A DNA stretch of 64,000 bases from positions 124,001 to 188,000 of the forward strand of contig JAVJOW010000038.1 in NCBI GenBank assembly GCA_040216555.1, read 5' to 3'. The translations under genes and the position numbers were made by a program. Each line of letters starts with the position of its first letter. Position 1 is the stretch's first letter. Below the pieces are notes generated by a model. It was not told the origin of the DNA and searched no databases. It was given only the letters and a program-made list of their open reading frames with translations. Below, in pieces: positions 60,922-64,000 of this stretch. Source of the DNA: Arenibacter sp040216555 (GTDB lineage: Bacteria; Bacteroidota; Bacteroidia; Flavobacteriales; Flavobacteriaceae).

Positions 60922-62058
60922 TTAATTTTTTACGTCATCGAAGATCTCGGCATTTTCGTACCATTTATTGCCCAAAACTTCTCCCTTGGCATTTAAAAAT
61001 CCCCATTCTTTGTTATGTTTTACTCGGGCAAGCCCATTGATGAACCCTTTTTCCAAATTCTTTTGAAAGATAGAAAACGATAAACCTGCGGTGATATCAT
61101 ATTCGGGTTGTATTACCCATTTTCCAGTTTTATCAATAAATCCCCATTTTTTTTCTTTTGCAGGAGCAAGACCGTTTGCGGAAAATACTTCGGCATCCTT
61201 AAAGTTGAAATCTATGACCTTTTCTCCCTTTTCATTGATATACCCCCAGTTTTTGTTCATGAAAACTGGAGCCAATCCTTGGCTGAAATCCCTTGCCTTT
61301 TCATAGGTGGGAGTTATGACCCACTCTCCTTTATTATTGATAAAACCCATCAATTTATTGCTGCGGGCATATGTTAAATCGGATTTATCGGTGAATTCCC
61401 AGATCTTATCGGCATTCTTTACCGGATAGAAGTTGCCATCGGCTACAATACCAAAAGATTCCTGTTTTTTTACCCAGACCCCCTTACTGTTATAATCCCC
61501 TATTTCTTGGTTCTCAATAGGGATATGGATTTCTCCCTTTTTATTGATCATTCCCCATAGTTCACCTTTTCTGGCCTTGGCATAGCCATCTATAAAGGGT
61601 TTTATTTCATCAAAATCCGGTTCGGCGATTAATTTTCCGTCAGTCCCTAAAAGTCCAATTTTTTCGCCTCTTTTGAAAAAGGCCACTCCATTGTCAAAAT
61701 CATAATATTTATCTGAAACCGGGGTTTCCAAAGTTTCGCCCGAGACATTGATATAGTGCCATTGGTCACCTTTGTTTACAAGGGCCAGACCAGAATTAAA
61801 TTCCTTTACATGTTCATATTCTGGTTGAATAGCCCATTCTCCAGCAGTATTAATGTAGCCCCATTTGTCACCCATTGAGGCGGCGGCACGCTCGTTCGTA
61901 AAATTGTCCGCTTTCTTGAATTGGGGCTTTATTGCATATTCCCCTGAGGTATTAATATACCCAAATAGGCCATTTTCCCTAACCAGGGCATATTCCTGGG
62001 AATAAAAATTAGCAAAAACTAAAAAAAGTGCAACTGACAATCCAATCTTTGTTTTCAT
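60922..62058 (-). CDS. Exported WG-repeat protein
   Basis: 378 residues from the ATG at 62058; the upstream ATG at 62103 would place 15 residues before the signal peptide KTKIGLSVALFLVFANFYSQ. About eight to nine WG repeats follow (KWGYINTAGEWAIQPEYE, NWGYINEKGEKVIDFNFKD, KWGFIDKTGKWVIQPEYD). WG repeats make beta-rich folds of unknown binding function. It lies between the ammonia-lyase and fabG, so it is co-oriented with the cluster. Confidence 0.85.
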   Translation of the reverse strand: MKTKIGLSVALFLVFANFYSQEYALVRENGLFGYINTSGEYAIKPQFKKADNFTNERAAASMGDKWGYINTAGEWAIQPEYEHVKEFNSGLALVNKGDQWHYINVSGETLETPVSDKYYDFDNGVAFFKRGEKIGLLGTDGKLIAEPDFDEIKPFIDGYAKARKGELWGMINKKGEIHIPIENQEIGDYNSKGVWVKKQESFGIVADGNFYPVKNADKIWEFTDKSDLTYARSNKLMGFINNKGEWVITPTYEKARDFSQGLAPVFMNKNWGYINEKGEKVIDFNFKDAEVFSANGLAPAKEKKWGFIDKTGKWVIQPEYDITAGLSFSIFQKNLEKGFINGLARVKHNKEWGFLNAKGEVLGNKWYENAEIFDDVKN

Positions 62059-62120
62059 CTGTGAATTTTTTAAGTTAAAACGTTCATATTCAATAATTAT
62101 CAAGTTAGGACTTGGTGTAT

Positions 62121-62134
62121 GTTTAAGCTTAAAC
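62121..62134. promoter_or_regulatory. Perfect palindrome between TAL and WG-repeat genes
   Basis: GTTTAAGCTTAAAC, a 14-bp perfect inverted repeat within the 133-bp gap. It could be a regulator site, or just chance in AT-rich DNA. Confidence 0.25.
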
Positions 62135-62191
62135 TAAGCCACTATTAAATTATGGATTATTTTATTTAAATAACTTTTCTAAGTCAATTTT

Positions 62192-63748
62192 TTAATTAAG
62201 CTCCTTACAAGCGTAAGTTTCTTCCTCAAAATTTTGAATAAAGTTCTTAACCTTATTTACATAAGGATACATGGGAACGTCTTTGTCGGAGATGGGGGGG
62301 ACCAAATTTCTAATATCATCATACATTTTTCGTGTTTTTGATGATACTTTATCCTGTACTTTCAGATATTCAATTGCCTGAACAATGGTTATCGTTTCAA
62401 TGGAAAGGACCTCGAAAGTATTTTCGATGACTTTTTTGGTAATATTGGCTGCGTTGGTACCCATGCTAACAATATCCTGATTATCGTTGTTGTTAGGAAT
62501 ACTGTGCACGTACATGGGATTGGACAACATTTGGTTCTCAGCCGTGGTAGAGGTGGCGGTAAACTGTACACCTTGCATTCCAAAATTCAAACCAAGTTTG
62601 CCAAGATTGACAAATGGGGGAAGTATATTATTTAGACTGGGATTTAATAGGTAATTTAATTGTCTTTCTGCGAGCATGCTCATTTTGGTGACAATTAATT
62701 TTAGTTTGTCCATTTCAAGGGAAACATAATCACCATGGAAATTTCCACCGTGGTAAACATGCTTTTTTTCAACATCCACAATAGGGTTGTCGTTGGCTGA
62801 ATTAACCTCTTCAATAAGAATTTTTTCTACATTGTTCAAGGTGTCAAGGACCGGGCCTAAAATTTGGGGGACGCATCTCAAGGAATAGTATTCCTGTACC
62901 TTTTCCTCGAAAATTGAAACTTCATTATTAGCACTATACAAATGGTGTTCCCTTTTTCGGGTTAGTGTACTGTCCTTTAAATGATTTCTCATTGATTTGG
63001 CAATCTGCTGCTGCCCCTTGTGTTTTTTGGACTGATTTAACTCTAGGGACAAATGGTCATCATACGCCTGTACTATTTCATTTATGGCAGAAGAACAGCA
63101 TATCATCCAATCCAATAACTTTCGGGTATTGATAGTGTTGATCAGCCCTATGCCGGTCATCACGGACGTACCGTTAATAAGTGCCAAGCCCTCTCGTAGT
63201 GTAATGGTGATAGGCTTTAGGTTTTCAATTTTAAAAACTTCCTCTGTGGGTCTTCTTTCATCCTTGTAAAAAACTTCACCTTCCCCAATAAGAACTAAGG
63301 CAATGTGCGCCAATTGGACTAAATCTCCACTGGCTCCCACACCACCGTGCTCAAAAATTACAGGGGTAATGTTTTTATTGATAAGAGTAGTCATTAGTTC
63401 GATTACCGAAATATGTACTCCGGAATGTCCCAGGCTTAAAGTGTTCAATCTGGCCAACATGGCGGCCTTAACATATTGCTCTGGGATTAAATTTCCGGTT
63501 CCGGAAGCGTGACTCCTAATAAGATTGTATTGTAATTGAATTCGGTCGGAGTCGTTTATTTTATATTGCGCCATTGGGCCAAAACCTGTATTTACACCGT
63601 AAATAATTTTGTTTTGGGAGAATTGGCTTAAAAAATTAAAGCTATTTTCGACGGTTGCTAATACGTCTTTATTTATTAGAATAGATTCTTCTTTAAAAAT
63701 TATACGATAGAAATCCTCTATTCCTAATTTTCCTTTAATAGTCAACAT
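62192..63748 (-). CDS. Aromatic amino acid ammonia-lyase, tyrosine type
   Basis: 518 residues from the ATG at 63748; the upstream in-frame ATG at 63817 adds unrelated hydrophobic residues. The MIO cofactor is formed by Ala 139-Ser 140-Gly 141 in GGVGASGDLVQL. The remembered Flavobacterium johnsoniae tyrosine ammonia-lyase matches closely: YGVNTGFGPMAQY, NLIRSHASGTG, QRKHKGQQ-type lysine block, YSLRCVPQILGPVL, SNPMYVHSIPNNNDNQDIVS. It turns L-tyrosine into 4-coumarate, the aryl starter of flexirubin. It could still be tested for histidine activity; there is no hut operon context. Confidence 0.92.
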   Translation of the reverse strand: MLTIKGKLGIEDFYRIIFKEESILINKDVLATVENSFNFLSQFSQNKIIYGVNTGFGPMAQYKINDSDRIQLQYNLIRSHASGTGNLIPEQYVKAAMLARLNTLSLGHSGVHISVIELMTTLINKNITPVIFEHGGVGASGDLVQLAHIALVLIGEGEVFYKDERRPTEEVFKIENLKPITITLREGLALINGTSVMTGIGLINTINTRKLLDWMICCSSAINEIVQAYDDHLSLELNQSKKHKGQQQIAKSMRNHLKDSTLTRKREHHLYSANNEVSIFEEKVQEYYSLRCVPQILGPVLDTLNNVEKILIEEVNSANDNPIVDVEKKHVYHGGNFHGDYVSLEMDKLKLIVTKMSMLAERQLNYLLNPSLNNILPPFVNLGKLGLNFGMQGVQFTATSTTAENQMLSNPMYVHSIPNNNDNQDIVSMGTNAANITKKVIENTFEVLSIETITIVQAIEYLKVQDKVSSKTRKMYDDIRNLVPPISDKDVPMYPYVNKVKNFIQNFEEETYACKELN

Positions 63749-63814
63749 GTATATAAATTCAATATTTAAAAAGTAAATTGAATAACAATTAATAAAAATA
63801 GTTATTTTGGATTG

Positions 63815-63822
63815 CAAATGTA
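63815..63822 (-). promoter_or_regulatory. Candidate -7 element of the TAL gene in the divergent spacer
   Basis: TACATTTG on the minus strand, 67 bases before the TAL ATG, matches TAnnTTTG. The 105-bp spacer (63749-63853) separates the only divergent pair of the cluster, so it should hold two promoters. No TTG at proper spacing was found. Confidence 0.45.
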
Positions 63823-63853
63823 TGATATTTAACCAATCAATATTTTAAAAATA

Positions 63854-64000
63854 ATGAATCAACGTTTAGTGGAAGTCTTGGTAATTGGTGCAGGGCCTTC
63901 TGGTTGCGTCTCTGCAGCCTATTTGCAAGGTCAAGGAATTAAAGTTCAAGTAGTAGAAAAAAGTGTTTTTCCCAGGTTTGTTATTGGGGAGAGTCTTTTG
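63854..64000 (+). CDS. FAD-dependent oxidoreductase/halogenase-like protein (5' end only)
   Basis: 49 codons to the window edge. The N terminus VEVLVIGAGPSGCVSAAYL is an FAD-binding Rossmann motif, followed by VVEKSVFPRFVIGESLL. The FPRxxIGESLL box is shared by flavin-dependent halogenases and related monooxygenases. Some flexirubins are chlorinated or hydroxylated on the ring, so it fits a tailoring enzyme. Halogenase versus hydroxylase cannot be told without the rest. Confidence 0.8.
   Translation, partial: MNQRLVEVLVIGAGPSGCVSAAYLQGQGIKVQVVEKSVFPRFVIGESLL

Larger units (their letters stand above)
32348..64000 (-). other. Flexirubin-type (dialkylresorcinol-aryl polyene) pigment gene cluster, right end cut
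   Basis: About 33 genes, all but the last on the minus strand with small gaps or overlaps. Diagnostic members are tyrosine ammonia-lyase, an acyl-CoA ligase, multiple ketosynthases and hot-dog dehydratases, two acyl carrier proteins, FabG, DarA and DarB. Flexirubins are yellow-orange outer-membrane pigments of Bacteroidota in which an aryl polyene acid from tyrosine is esterified to a dialkylresorcinol. The left border is set at the ligase gene; the right border lies outside the window. Confidence 0.9.

Noticed and set aside
62192..63748. Histidine ammonia-lyase (hutH)
   Set aside because: No hut genes nearby, and the sequence closely resembles the known flavobacterial tyrosine ammonia-lyase.

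Overview
The window looks like a chromosomal segment of a member of the Bacteroidota, family Flavobacteriaceae (genus not determined). The base composition is AT-rich. Several start regions carry the Bacteroidota sigma promoter form (TTG, 19 bp, TAnnTTTG). Gene orders such as parA-parB-DUF5683-dapB-lepB-WbqC-DUF6122 and TPR-ribH-small protein-mutL-rhomboid-rhomboid are typical of this family. The right half is a flexirubin-type (dialkylresorcinol plus aryl polyene) pigment locus.

Left part (1-24 kb), mostly housekeeping. It starts with the 5' part of a glutathione-independent formaldehyde dehydrogenase and an AraC regulator. A tRNA-Arg(ACG) follows, with a 169-bp tandem repeat that copies its 3' end and terminator. 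Then come apt, ndk, recF with two small partners, the TPR/ribH/mutL/two-rhomboid/EEP-phosphatase operon, the parAB-dapB-lepB operon, and the udk-FtsB-like-methylmalonyl-CoA mutase operon.

Middle part (24-32.2 kb), an unusual four-gene neighbourhood. Two exported class A beta-lactamase-fold serine hydrolases flank a 952-residue fusion of an ATP/ADP-translocase-like membrane domain with HEAT repeats. Next to them is an exported 968-residue protein whose swivelling phospho-histidine domain precedes a PPDK-type ATP-grasp domain, the order seen in plant glucan, water dikinases. An ATP-dependent dikinase outside the cytoplasm beside a nucleotide-translocase homologue is the most provocative reading of the window. 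It is inference.

Right part (32.3-64 kb), the pigment cluster, nearly all on the minus strand. Tyrosine ammonia-lyase would make 4-coumarate and a PaaK-like ligase would activate it. Four Cys-active or Cys-less ketosynthases plus a ketosynthase fragment, two acyl carrier proteins, FabG and three hot-dog proteins would extend it to a polyene. DarB (KAS III-like) and DarA would build the dialkylresorcinol. A C45 acyltransferase-fold lipoprotein, a BtrH-like papain-fold protein, a LABLAT acyltransferase and an MMPL-PlsC fusion are candidates for ester formation and membrane placement. LolA, a lipoprotein, a beta-barrel, an MMPL permease and an ABC exporter suggest delivery to the outer membrane. 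A phytoene-desaturase-like and a second, cut-off flavoprotein would tailor the chromophore. The cluster runs off the right edge.
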